Positions 6,306 through 13,776 of a stretch of 36,031 nt of DNA are shown here, piece after piece. Source of the stretch: a virus. The notes beneath the pieces are model-generated. The model saw only the letters and a list, made by a program, of their open reading frames with translations. It ran no database searches and had not been told where the DNA came from. The position numbers were made by a program, and so were the translations under genes. The stretch covers positions 1 through 36,031 of IMG/VR virus record IMGVR_UViG_3300048928_000675. One strand, 5' to 3'. Positions within the stretch are counted from its first letter, which is position 1; every line of letters begins with the position of its first letter.

Positions 6306-6971
6306 ATGGATCAGCCTAGTTATTACGCAAATATTCCTTCTCCTGTTCGGTATGACAGGTCGTTAAAACCTAATGCTAAACTCTTGTATGGAGAAATTAC
6401 CGCATTGACAAATAAAGAGGGTTTTTGCTGGGCACCAAATGAGTATTTCGCAACACTTTATGACGTGTCTAGTGAGACGGTTTCGAGGTGGATTTCACAG
6501 CTTAGGGATGCAGGATATATTGAAGTAGAAATCTTACATATTGAAGGAAATAAACGCAGGATTACTATTGACAAAATAATCAATAGGTCTTGTCAAAAAG
6601 GTCAAGAGGTCTTGACAAAAAAATCAATACCTCTTGACAAAAAGGTCAAACCAATATATGAGAATATTACAATTAATAATACAAGTAATATATATATCGA
6701 AACTGCATTCGAATTTTTAGAAAAAAATGCTCCTACTCAACTTGAATCTGCGCTAATGAATTTCAAGTCTAAAATAACCGATTTCGAAGCCTTTAAAACC
6801 TACTTCAATAACCGGGTTGATAAAGATGATTTGGAACTAAAACCAAGAGTGTTGATCGGAGCAATGAAAATGCTTGCTGAAACATGGATTGGGAATTTAA
6901 GAAAAGAGCAGTTTGCTCAACCTGATAAAAATATTACCGGTCCTGCATACATGGCAAAACCTTTAGACTAA
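6306..6971 (+). CDS. Replication initiator with winged-helix domain (lambda O-like role)
   Basis: A 221-residue protein. Residues 1-90 look like the winged-helix domain seen in phage O and DnaD-type initiators: YYANIPSPVRYD, LKPNAKLLYGEI, LTNKEGFCWAPN, then SSETVSRWISQLRDAGYI as the recognition helix and wing. A linker at about residues 87-116 is encoded by four 22-bp iterons, the presumed origin. The C-terminal domain (about 125-221) is helical and probably contacts the helicase. The next gene, 6 bases on, is a DnaB-type helicase, so the pair forms a complete initiation unit: the initiator binds the origin and loads the helicase. The domain call is by pattern; the mechanism is by analogy with lambda O. 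Confidence 0.85.
   Translation: MDQPSYYANIPSPVRYDRSLKPNAKLLYGEITALTNKEGFCWAPNEYFATLYDVSSETVSRWISQLRDAGYIEVEILHIEGNKRRITIDKIINRSCQKGQEVLTKKSIPLDKKVKPIYENITINNTSNIYIETAFEFLEKNAPTQLESALMNFKSKITDFEAFKTYFNNRVDKDDLELKPRVLIGAMKMLAETWIGNLRKEQFAQPDKNITGPAYMAKPLD
6566..6653 (+). repeat. Four 22-bp iterons inside the initiator gene (origin candidate)
   Basis: The core T(A/C)TTG(A/T)CAAAA(A/T) starts at 6566, 6588, 6610 and 6632, an exact 22-base period (two helical turns). The last three cores are TCTTGTCAAAAA, TCTTGACAAAAA and TCTTGACAAAAA. Each unit also has a TCAA half-site facing the TTG, so every iteron is a small dyad (clearest in the fourth: TTGAC-AAAAAG-GTCAA). Twenty-two is not a multiple of three, so the repeat is not caused by a repeated peptide. 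Confidence 0.85.
6654..6735 (+). other. AT-rich unwinding region next to the iterons
   Basis: Directly after the fourth iteron come about 80 bases that are strongly AT-rich, with runs such as AATATTACAATTAATAATAC and TAATATATATATCG. In lambda the O-bound iterons are followed by just such an AT-rich stretch where the strands open. Here it is also coding sequence of the initiator. Confidence 0.6.
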
Positions 6972-6977
6972 AAAAAA

Positions 6978-8519
6978 ATGACAGAAACAAATAACATACC
7001 ATCACAACGAATTGATAAATCAGATATCGTTAAGCTGGAAAAAGGTAAGATTGCCCCGAATGCAATCGATATTGAAGATGCTGTGATAGGATCAATTATA
7101 ATCGATAAAAAAGGGGTTGATGATGCTTTAATGCTGATTAAGAATCCTGCTGTGTTTTATAAAGAATCTAACAAAGTAATTTTTACAGCAATACAGGCAC
7201 TGCATTTAAAAAATGAACCTATCGATTTAGTATCGGTGAATGCGCAATTAAGAAGCACAAAGGAATTAGAAGCCGCTGGCGGTGACTGGAATCTGATTAC
7301 GCTAACGCAAAAGATTTCCTCTTCTGCTCATATCGAATACCATTGCAGGTTGTTGCTTCAGTTCTATGTAAAACGCCAAATGATACGTGATGCAGCCGAA
7401 ACTATGGCAAAAGCTTATGATGCTGATGCCGATATATTCGATCTGTTGGGTGATGCATCATTAAAGCTAGATAGCCTTATAGAACAAACGAGTACGGGTC
7501 GTGGTGATACGCTAATGGTTGCAGCACTTAACCAGGTTGAGAAACGTATTGAATTGGTTTCCAGTAAATCTATAAACGAAATAAGCGGTGTTCATACCGG
7601 ATTTAAGAAAGTAGATCTTTCTACTGGTGGGTGGCAGCCATCGGACTTGATTATAATTGCTGCGCGTCCCGGCATGGGTAAAACCTCATTGGTTATGAAG
7701 GGTGTTTTGGATTGTGTTAAGAGTAATGTTCCTGTGGGTTTTATTTCTCTTGAAATGAGCACCGTGCAGTTGGTTACACGAATGGTAGCATGTAACAGCC
7801 ATTTCCATTTAAAGCAGTTGTTTAGGGATGGTTTCTCAAAAACAAAATACTTTGAGCAGTTCATGATGATTAAGGCTGAAATGAGTAAGTACCCTGTGTA
7901 CTGGGATGATAACTCCAGTGATCTAATGGACGTGATGGCAAAGATTCGTTTGTGGGTCAGGAAGTTCGGGGTGCGCAAAGTTGTTGTCGATTACCTGCAG
8001 TTGATGTCTTTCTCCCAGTTGAAAAAGAATGGCAACAGGGAACAGGAAATTTCTACTATAACCCGTAACCTTAAGAAGCTTGCTAAAGAACTAAATATAC
8101 CGATCATACTGTTATCACAGCTTAGCCGTGATCTCGAAAAGCGCGGTGATAAACGCCCTATGCTTGCTGACCTTAGAGAGAGTGGAGCGATAGAACAGGA
8201 TGCAGATGTTGTGGCATTTATATACAGACCGTCCTACTACAAACTAGAACCTGATGATGATATGGCAGCGATGGGTGCTAATGCTGAGTTCATTATTGCA
8301 AAGAATCGTAATGGTGATCTAGGTCGTAAAGGATTATTCTTTGATGAAAACAAAACTAAGTTCATGGATCCGGATGATAGACTGGATACTGATAGACAGG
8401 ATGCTATGATGTATGCAGAAGCTGAAGGTAATGTCATAAAGCCTTTGCCTACTCCTACTGCATCTGAAGCGTTTGGAGCACTAATAGTAGGTAATGATAA
8501 TGATGATACACCATTTTAA
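6978..8519 (+). CDS. dnaB: Replicative DNA helicase, DnaB family
   Basis: A 513-residue protein with the full DnaB layout. The N-terminal helical domain spans about residues 28-135 and a linker follows to about 195. The RecA-like core has Walker A ARPGMGKTS (229-237), the segment VGFISLEMS (253-261), Walker B VVVDYLQL (335-342), and the C-terminal DnaB signature IILLSQLSRDLEKR plus LADLRESGAIEQDADVV (about 377-412). It unwinds DNA at the fork as a ring hexamer. It follows the initiator by 6 bases. Phages that carry their own DnaB do not need to recruit the host helicase. The acidic C-terminal tail after residue 470 is phage-specific. Confidence 0.97.
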   Translation: MTETNNIPSQRIDKSDIVKLEKGKIAPNAIDIEDAVIGSIIIDKKGVDDALMLIKNPAVFYKESNKVIFTAIQALHLKNEPIDLVSVNAQLRSTKELEAAGGDWNLITLTQKISSSAHIEYHCRLLLQFYVKRQMIRDAAETMAKAYDADADIFDLLGDASLKLDSLIEQTSTGRGDTLMVAALNQVEKRIELVSSKSINEISGVHTGFKKVDLSTGGWQPSDLIIIAARPGMGKTSLVMKGVLDCVKSNVPVGFISLEMSTVQLVTRMVACNSHFHLKQLFRDGFSKTKYFEQFMMIKAEMSKYPVYWDDNSSDLMDVMAKIRLWVRKFGVRKVVVDYLQLMSFSQLKKNGNREQEISTITRNLKKLAKELNIPIILLSQLSRDLEKRGDKRPMLADLRESGAIEQDADVVAFIYRPSYYKLEPDDDMAAMGANAEFIIAKNRNGDLGRKGLFFDENKTKFMDPDDRLDTDRQDAMMYAEAEGNVIKPLPTPTASEAFGALIVGNDNDDTPF

Positions 8520-8530
8520 AATTGATAGAT

Positions 8531-8725
8531 ATGAAATCAGAATTATGTGCATGGCTAACAGATTTGCAATCGTTAGCAAGTAAAGAAGGATTAATCGTGG
8601 AGGCACAACACATTGATTGTTTAGAGTTTATTTTTAGATGTAGGCTGAATGATTCTTTAGAGTACTCGCTTGATGAGTATAAACAGTTTAAACGCAAATA
8701 TGATGCGCTTAATCAAGTAAGTTAA
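8531..8725 (+). CDS. Small hypothetical protein after dnaB
   Basis: A 64-residue protein from ATG 8531; a frame starting at TTG 8522 is less likely. It is short, acidic and probably helical, with a C-terminal YSLDEYKQFKRKYDAL segment. It lies between the helicase and the HNH gene with a 2-base gap to the latter, so it is cotranscribed. No function can be assigned. Confidence 0.5.
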   Translation: MKSELCAWLTDLQSLASKEGLIVEAQHIDCLEFIFRCRLNDSLEYSLDEYKQFKRKYDALNQVS

Positions 8726-8727
8726 AG

Positions 8728-9051
8728 ATGGCAAACAGACCACAGAAAGTAAACAGGCCCTGGGTACCTGAAAGCAAACCTTTTGAGCGTGCCCGCACCC
8801 GTGATGATTTTGATTACAACGGTCGCAAATGGAGAAACTTAAGGAAAGCTTATCTAGTAAAGCATCCTTTGTGTTGCATGTGTGAAGCTGAAGATAAAGT
8901 AACTGAGGCAACTGTAGTCGATCATAAGATCAGGGTAAAAGATGGTGGTGCAGGATATGATGAATCGAACCTACAACCTCTATGTAAACCGCATCACGAT
9001 AGCAAATCGGGACGTGAAAGGCACGCAGGGGGTATGGGGTCAAATCTCTGA
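8728..9051 (+). CDS. HNH endonuclease next to terminase
   Basis: A 107-residue protein of the classic packaging-linked HNH family. It has a zinc pair C49-x2-C52, the catalytic DH at 65-66 (VVDHKIRVKDGG), the Asn of NLQPLC (81) and the second zinc pair C86-x2-H89 (CKPHHDSKSG). In HK97-like cos phages such a protein lies beside the small terminase subunit and is needed for cos cleavage together with the terminase. Here it is 105 bases upstream of terS. This placement supports a cos-type packaging mechanism, as inference. Confidence 0.9.
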   Translation: MANRPQKVNRPWVPESKPFERARTRDDFDYNGRKWRNLRKAYLVKHPLCCMCEAEDKVTEATVVDHKIRVKDGGAGYDESNLQPLCKPHHDSKSGRERHAGGMGSNL

Positions 9052-9156
9052 TAAACAAACCTTATGTACATCGCTGCTTAGCTAGAATTTTACTCGGGGT
9101 AAGTTTTAAGGGGGGGGTATCAAGTTGTTAGTTAGTGAATTTTAAAGTGAAGTATT
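9052..9156 (+). other. Non-coding gap between HNH and terS, possible cos region
   Basis: No gene is seen. The segment contains a run of eight G (GGGGGGGG at about 9111-9118) that stands out in this low-GC phage. In cos phages with an adjacent HNH nuclease, the cohesive-end site usually lies near the small terminase gene, so this gap is the best candidate. No clear cos dyad was found. Confidence 0.35.
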
Positions 9157-9603
9157 ATGAATGCGAAAATGGACGTAGTAAGTATTAATAAGGGTAAAAG
9201 TACACTTATGGTTGTACCTGCACCCCCGGCACATTTAAGCACGGGTGCGAAAAAAGGATATTTAATGATGGGTAAATTTTTGGCTCAGGCTGAACGCTTG
9301 AAAAGCTACTACTTACCTACTCTTGAAATTTTTGCCGTTGCCTTTGACCAATGGCAATGGGCGTGCAAAGCTATAAACGAGAAAAACAAACATGCTCCTG
9401 GAACTGGTTTTATACAAACATTTAAAACCGGCGCAACAAATATTACTACTGAAATGACTGTGCGTAATGATGCAGCAGATACCATGATGAAAACCGCTAA
9501 ACTTTTTGGACTTGATCCTAAAAGTGAAAAAGAACTTGTTACTGCCGCCGAAAGCGGCCAACTTGATTTATTTAAACAATTGCTGGAACTTAAAAATGCA
9601 TAG
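9157..9603 (+). CDS. terS: Terminase small subunit (P27-like)
   Basis: A 148-residue protein. Its order of motifs fits the P27 family: PPAHLSTGAKKGYLMMGKFL at the N-terminal helix, a middle with EIFAVAFDQWQWA, the TG...F...GA(T/N) stretch, a helix with DAADTMMKTAKLFGLDPKSEKELV and an acidic tail. It recognises phage DNA and feeds it to the large subunit. A 36-base gap and a foreign-looking gene separate it from terL, which is unusual because the two subunits are normally adjacent. Confidence 0.8.
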   Translation: MNAKMDVVSINKGKSTLMVVPAPPAHLSTGAKKGYLMMGKFLAQAERLKSYYLPTLEIFAVAFDQWQWACKAINEKNKHAPGTGFIQTFKTGATNITTEMTVRNDAADTMMKTAKLFGLDPKSEKELVTAAESGQLDLFKQLLELKNA

Positions 9604-9639
9604 TGCTTACAAACAAATAATCATTTAAAAATTAAAATT

Positions 9640-10017
9640 ATGAATGAATATGTTTCGCCAATTATGCTTGATAAATTGTGTAATGCTAATTCATGTATGG
9701 AACTTTCAAGCGATAAAGTAAAAAAAATAATCAGACTTCAAATCGGAGACATTGTAATTACAGGTACAAAATCAAGCGGGGCTTTAGGGTGGATAAGTTG
9801 TTGGGGATATTGTGCTGTTTTACACTGCAACTACAATGGTAAAATATCTCCATTATTTGAAAAGGAACATTCAATATCTATATACCAAGGTATTAGAGAA
9901 AGGGGTTATGATGGTAGGTTATTCAAACATGAAGGAATTAAATATGTACTTCAGGGGCCTCAAATCACATTTTTACCATTAAATATTTTAAAAGCTCAAC
10001 AATTAACACTTTTCTAA
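9640..10017 (+). CDS. Unknown protein inserted between terminase subunits
   Basis: A 125-residue protein with five Cys residues and a hydrophobic middle (GALGWISCWGYCAVLHCNY). There is no known domain and no signal peptide. It ends immediately before terL (the stop codon at 10015-10017 is followed by ATG at 10018). It sits where terS and terL are usually adjacent, and its base composition is more AT-rich than the flanking genes, so it is probably a later insertion (moron). Function unknown. Confidence 0.55.
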   Translation: MNEYVSPIMLDKLCNANSCMELSSDKVKKIIRLQIGDIVITGTKSSGALGWISCWGYCAVLHCNYNGKISPLFEKEHSISIYQGIRERGYDGRLFKHEGIKYVLQGPQITFLPLNILKAQQLTLF

Positions 10018-11769
10018 ATGAAAATAACCCCCGAAATGCTTTCTTCTGTTCCTTTTCAATATGCGCAAGATGTATTGGATGGTAAAATAGTGACGGGTAA
10101 AAGGATAAAACAAGCTGTGCAACGCTTTTATAAATGGATTGATGAAGCCGACACTTCAGGTTTTTACCTGGATCATAAGGCTGGAATGTTTGTAGTGAAC
10201 TTTTTCCCGATGTTTATTAATCATACTACCGGTAAAATGCAGGGTAAACCGTTTCATTTAGCACCTTTTCAGGCTTTTACAATGTACAATGTGTTTGCAT
10301 GGAAAAAAATGACAGGTTCAAAACCTGATAAGGCTAATGACCTGCGCAGGATAAAAACGGTTTATGATAAACGCGCAAAGAAAAACGGCAAATCTGCTGA
10401 AATGGCTGGGTTGTCATTAGTAATGCTTAGTGTGGATGCTGAAAGCGAAGCGCAGGTATATGTAGGTGCTACAAAAGAAGATCAGGCGCGTATTTGTTGG
10501 AAACAGGCAAAAAGTTTTATTGATAGCCATGTAGCGAACCCGATGTTAAGGAGATTAGGCTTTTTTACCCAGCAAAGGGTAATTGGCTTTTCCGGAACAA
10601 ATTCTGTGATGATGGCTTTGGGTGGTGATAGTAAAACGCAGGATGGTATTAATGCACACCTGGCTATAATTGACGAATACCATGCTCACAAAGATGATAG
10701 TGTAAAAGAAAATTTAGAATCATCGATGGTTATGCGCTCCCAACCTATTGTATGGCATATCACTACAGCCGGAACCAATGTACAAAGTGCTTGCAAAAGA
10801 TATGAAGATAGTGTTATTGAAGTTTTGGAAGGCCGCGCAAAAGATTTAGATCACTTATTTATCATGATTCACGATCTCGATGCCGGTGATGATTGGGAAG
10901 ATCAAAACAATTGGATTAAAGCTAACCCATTATTAGGGCATGGATTAGAATTGAAAGGTATCATGGAGGAATACGAAAACGCAAAACTCCAATTATCAAA
11001 AATACCAAATTTCAAGACAAAACATTTAAATATGTGGGTGGATGCTCCGAAAATTTGGATTCCAAACGAAATATGGCAGCAGAACAAACATACACTTAAA
11101 GAAAATGAAGTTTTAGAGAAATTTCAAAAATTTGGTGGTTATGTTGGTTTGGATTTATCTACAAAACTGGATATTTCTGCTTACGTCTTGCTTAGTGAAC
11201 CCGACGAGAATATGGATCGTTATGTTGTGCCCTGGTTCTTTTGCCCGAAAGATAATATTGATGTAAGAAGTAAAAACGATGGTGTTCCGTATCGCTATTG
11301 GACGGACGAAGGGTTTATTACTGCAACGCCAGGCAATGTAATCGACTATGATTATATAGAAGATACCATAAAAGCCACTTATAAAAAATACAATATCGAT
11401 CGTATAGAAATTGATCCATGGAACGCCTGCCAAATGACCACAAACCTAATGAATCAGGGTGTAAATGTTTCTGAATTTGAGCAGGGAATCGGAAAAATAT
11501 CCGGACCAACAAAAGAATTTGAACGACTGGTGTATTCGGGTAAAATTAAACACGATGGAAACCCAATTTTAGAATGGATGCTTGCCGGATGCCAAATTTA
11601 CCGCGATGCTAATGACAATATGAAAGTACACAAAGGTCAAAGCAATGTAAACGGCCGCCGTATTGATGGAATTATAGCGATCATTAATGCCCTGGGTGGT
11701 TCGCTTTCACCGCCTGAAGATACCAACGAAAGTATTTACAATAACCCTGATGTGCCCTTTGAATGTTAA
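10018..11769 (+). CDS. terL: Terminase large subunit
   Basis: A 583-residue packaging motor of the Terminase_1 type. Walker A is KRAKKNGKS (118-126), with the KNGKS form usual in this family, and Walker B is HLAIIDE (214-220), with the catalytic Glu at 220 and YHAHKD following. The coupling motif region WHITTAGTN is near residue 245. The C-terminal RNase H-like nuclease begins at GGYVGLDLSTKLD (about 373) and continues with RIEIDPWN and RRIDGIIAIINALGG near the end. It cuts concatemeric DNA and pumps it into the prohead through the portal. The length is normal. Confidence 0.95.
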   Translation: MKITPEMLSSVPFQYAQDVLDGKIVTGKRIKQAVQRFYKWIDEADTSGFYLDHKAGMFVVNFFPMFINHTTGKMQGKPFHLAPFQAFTMYNVFAWKKMTGSKPDKANDLRRIKTVYDKRAKKNGKSAEMAGLSLVMLSVDAESEAQVYVGATKEDQARICWKQAKSFIDSHVANPMLRRLGFFTQQRVIGFSGTNSVMMALGGDSKTQDGINAHLAIIDEYHAHKDDSVKENLESSMVMRSQPIVWHITTAGTNVQSACKRYEDSVIEVLEGRAKDLDHLFIMIHDLDAGDDWEDQNNWIKANPLLGHGLELKGIMEEYENAKLQLSKIPNFKTKHLNMWVDAPKIWIPNEIWQQNKHTLKENEVLEKFQKFGGYVGLDLSTKLDISAYVLLSEPDENMDRYVVPWFFCPKDNIDVRSKNDGVPYRYWTDEGFITATPGNVIDYDYIEDTIKATYKKYNIDRIEIDPWNACQMTTNLMNQGVNVSEFEQGIGKISGPTKEFERLVYSGKIKHDGNPILEWMLAGCQIYRDANDNMKVHKGQSNVNGRRIDGIIAIINALGGSLSPPEDTNESIYNNPDVPFEC

Positions 11770-11790
11770 ACAATAAAACACTACCCCATT

Positions 11791-12060
11791 ATGCCGGAAA
11801 ATAATTTAATAACAGTAGAAATCATGCTGCAAAAAAAGGTTCATGAAACCATGCAGCAAACAGAACTAATGAAGCAGTTAAACACACCTGTAGGATTTTG
11901 CCAGGCATATTTTAATGTGCTTTCGGTAGCCCGAACCAATGAAGAAGCGTTTAACGCGGTAAACGATCAGTACCTGGAATACTTTGGTGAAGAAAAGTAC
12001 AGCAGCTTTGATTCTTTCCGGGTAACTAAGAACAGAATCTTAAAAAAACAAAACCAATGA
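11791..12060 (+). CDS. Hypothetical protein at start of cargo block
   Basis: An 89-residue, probably all-helical protein with the segment VHETMQQTELMKQLNTPVGF and a C-terminal Phe/Tyr- and Lys-rich tail. There is no recognised domain. It overlaps the next gene by 4 bases (ATGA). It lies in the block between terL and portal, a place where siphophages often carry no genes or only cargo. Function unknown. Confidence 0.5.
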   Translation: MPENNLITVEIMLQKKVHETMQQTELMKQLNTPVGFCQAYFNVLSVARTNEEAFNAVNDQYLEYFGEEKYSSFDSFRVTKNRILKKQNQ

Positions 12061-12239
12061 GAATAATATTTACAGCCCTTATAGTATTCCTGCTGGCATT
12101 TTTAGCAAGCTGTTTACTAGAGTTCGATTTTATTGCAAAAAACTGGGTTCGTTATGCGCTTACTGTATTGCTGGTTATTTCTATTCTATCGGCAGGTGTA
12201 TATCTTTTAAAAGCAATGAGACCTAAAAATGAGGAATAA
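12057..12239 (+). CDS. Small membrane protein
   Basis: A 60-residue protein with two hydrophobic stretches, about residues 3-22 (IIFTALIVFLLAFLASCLL) and 33-51 (YALTVLLVISILSAGVYLL), and a charged C-terminus (RPKNEE). It is probably a two-pass inner-membrane protein. A lipobox-like ASC (residues 17-19) is present, so a lipoprotein reading is possible but the second membrane segment argues against it. Translationally coupled to the previous gene. Confidence 0.5.
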   Translation: MRIIFTALIVFLLAFLASCLLEFDFIAKNWVRYALTVLLVISILSAGVYLLKAMRPKNEE

Positions 12240-12253
12240 CTAACAGCGAAATA

Positions 12254-12424
12254 ATGAAAAGCATAGAAGAAATTAAAAACGAAGTAGCTGTAAAGCATTT
12301 ATTTGAAAACTTTGAACAAGTTAGAACCTGTATTGATGTTGGCACAATAACAGCAAATACGTTGGAAGATATTCTTAACGAGCCATGCAGGAACACGCCA
12401 AACAATGCTGTGAGGAACAAATAA
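12254..12424 (+). CDS. Small hypothetical protein
   Basis: A 56-residue protein from ATG 12254 to TAA 12424, starting MKSIEEIKNEVAVKHL. It is helical and acidic. Its 3' end overlaps the next gene by 40 bases in another frame. Its leader contains TAACAGCGAAA (12240-12250), which recurs before the broken gene at 13013. Function unknown. Confidence 0.45.
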   Translation: MKSIEEIKNEVAVKHLFENFEQVRTCIDVGTITANTLEDILNEPCRNTPNNAVRNK

Positions 12425-12573
12425 ATAGATGTTATTCTAATTCTTTAATAAGAAGAACATTTGACAAAGGCGGTTATGATACAATAGAAACATTCAATGA
12501 TGCTTATTCGTCTTTTGAAATTGACAAAGACTCAATACTTAACACCTCTAACGTAGTAACAATAAAGCCATGA
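12385..12573 (+). CDS. Small hypothetical protein
   Basis: A 62-residue protein with a Cys pair (QCCEEQINRCYS) near the start, then DKGGYDTIETFNDAYSSFEIDKDSIL and a polar end. It matches the general style of small proteins found in Bacteroidota prophages. It overlaps the previous gene by 40 bases and the next by 4 (ATGA). Function unknown. Confidence 0.5.
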   Translation: MQEHAKQCCEEQINRCYSNSLIRRTFDKGGYDTIETFNDAYSSFEIDKDSILNTSNVVTIKP

Positions 12574-12818
12574 TAAAAAATGATTATTCCAAAGGTTTTT
12601 TTGCTTATGGCGGAATGCTACCTAATCAAAAAACAAAGGTTCATATAGCTACACCTGACGGCAATCCACTTTGTGGGGTTAAGTCTAATTGGTTTCAATG
12701 CTATGGAAAACTAAATAAAGAAGGAATTATTGAGGGTTTAACTCATGTCATTGAGAATCATGTAGATCAAAACACATGTAAGAAATGCTTAAAGAAACTA
12801 ACAACAAATACAAAATAG
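12570..12818 (+). CDS. Small Cys-containing hypothetical protein
   Basis: An 82-residue protein that ends in NTCKKCLKKL, a CxxC pair, with another Cys in NPLCGVKSNWFQC in the middle; the four Cys could bind one zinc ion. The start ATG overlaps the previous stop by 4 bases. There is no known family. It is followed at once (1 base) by a broken gene. Confidence 0.5.
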   Translation: MIKNDYSKGFFAYGGMLPNQKTKVHIATPDGNPLCGVKSNWFQCYGKLNKEGIIEGLTHVIENHVDQNTCKKCLKKLTTNTK

Positions 12819-12819
12819 T

Positions 12820-12988
12820 ATGAAATATAGTGCAGGATTATATGAGTTTATTAGATGGATTAATAACAATGGTTGGCAATGGAATTCAGATGGTAAAATA
12901 TTGGTATAGGTCGGATAATCATAATCAATGGCCGCCACAATATACCGCTACAGATAGAGAACTTCACGAAGTATATTTTGGTAACTAA
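12820..12988 (+). pseudogene. Frameshifted small gene
   Basis: ATG 12820 opens a 29-residue frame ending at TAG 12907. From 12890 a second frame continues (…KYWYRSDNHNQWPPQYT…) to TAA 12988. Removing one A from the AAAA run at 12895-12898 joins the two parts into one ~55-residue protein with WINNNGWQW followed by DGKYWYRSD and ending ELHEVYFGN. The joined protein looks like a typical small phage protein, whereas each half alone looks truncated. It may be a true frameshift, a sequencing error or, less likely, a programmed shift. Confidence 0.5.
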
Positions 12989-13012
12989 CAGCGAAAGCTT
13001 AAAACGAATAGT

Positions 13013-13159
13013 ATGGCAGAAATATTACCGGATGGTAGTTTATAAGGATATAGTGGTATTTGCCCAAAGTGCAAAAAAACTATAAAAGTTAATTTTCAAG
13101 GCGATGAATTAGAGAGCCACGAATGTTTTAACCAATCAGGCGAAAGCCTTAATAAATAA
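13013..13159 (+). pseudogene. Small zinc-knuckle gene with in-frame TAA
   Basis: ATG 13013 to TAA 13157-13159 is one frame of 48 codons interrupted by TAA at 13043-13045 (codon 11). After the stop the frame reads GYSGICPKCKKTIKV…, a CPKC knuckle that makes coding sense. A C at 13043 in place of T would give Gln and restore the gene. It is the second broken small gene in a row. All three stop codons end other genes here, so code change is not indicated. Confidence 0.5.
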
Positions 13160-13528
13160 TAACATGATAAGTCAAAGAGAATTAGAGAGAAAGTTTACCG
13201 CACTTATGAAAAGCGTTAAGGAAGATGATTTTTACAAAATTGATCTTTCTAACAGAGTAAATTGTTACAAGTGCCAGTGTGGTCATATAACTAAAACAAA
13301 AGATTCTGATGCTGGTGTTACGCCGTTTAAACATAAGTGTGAGGAATGCGGTGATTTTTCAACAAGCACTTTTTACACAGATATTCTTCCAGATCAAAAA
13401 CCTACACAAGAATGGTACAGGCCATCTTTAAGAGAATTACTTAAAATAAGAAAAAATGAACCTTTATTAGATCATGTTTTAAAAGGCGGATTGATGTCAA
13501 GAGCTATAATTAATAAATAATAACATGG
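13149..13528 (+). repeat. 18-bp direct repeat at two gene boundaries
   Basis: TTAATAAATAATAACATG occurs at 13149-13166 and again, identical, at 13511-13528. Each copy spans the end of one gene (Asn-Lys-stop) and the start codon of the next. The same junction sequence at both ends of the 13164-13520 gene would be expected if that gene, or its neighbour, was exchanged by short-homology recombination. Confidence 0.6.
13164..13520 (+). CDS. Zinc-ribbon-like hypothetical protein
   Basis: A 118-residue protein with two Cys pairs, NCYKCQCGHIT near residue 34-42 and HKCEECGDF near residue 58, consistent with a small zinc ribbon. The C-terminal part EWYRPSLRELLKIRKNEPLLDHVLKGGL is a motif I associate with conserved small Bacteroidota phage proteins. 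Its function is unknown. It is followed after 4 bases by the MazG-like gene. A host-interacting role is possible but unproven. Confidence 0.6.
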   Translation: MISQRELERKFTALMKSVKEDDFYKIDLSNRVNCYKCQCGHITKTKDSDAGVTPFKHKCEECGDFSTSTFYTDILPDQKPTQEWYRPSLRELLKIRKNEPLLDHVLKGGLMSRAIINK

Positions 13529-13776
13529 AATTACACCCAAAAGTTTTAGCATTTGCAGAGCAGATGCAAATGGAACTAGAAAACAATTCTCATAAAGGTG
13601 ACTGGAATGAATTTAGAGATGTTAAAGAAATACTTAATGAAATTGAATACCATAAAGCAAAACTAATTATTGCTTTAGGTAAAAAATCACCGCATTCTGA
13701 ATGCAAGGAACTAATTGCAGATTGTGCTAATTTTTTAATGATGCTAGGTAATGCAGGTGAATTATATAGCGAATAA
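13525..13776 (+). CDS. MazG-like all-alpha NTP pyrophosphohydrolase candidate
   Basis: An 83-residue helical protein starting LHPKVLAFAEQMQ, with HKGDW, then KEILNEIEYHKAKL and CKELIADCANFLMML. The two acidic helices, E-x3-E and E-x3-D followed by a hydrophobic run, resemble the metal-binding helices of all-alpha NTP-PPases (MazG superfamily), and such proteins are frequent in phages. If active, it would hydrolyse nucleotides such as dUTP or ppGpp analogues; the substrate cannot be told. The match is by eye, and the length is at the short end of the family. Confidence 0.45.
   Translation: MELHPKVLAFAEQMQMELENNSHKGDWNEFRDVKEILNEIEYHKAKLIIALGKKSPHSECKELIADCANFLMMLGNAGELYSE

Noticed and set aside
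12820-13159. Stop-codon reassignment in the phage
   Set aside because: TAA, TAG and TGA all end clearly complete genes throughout the window, so recoding of one stop codon is not supported; local mutation explains the breaks better.
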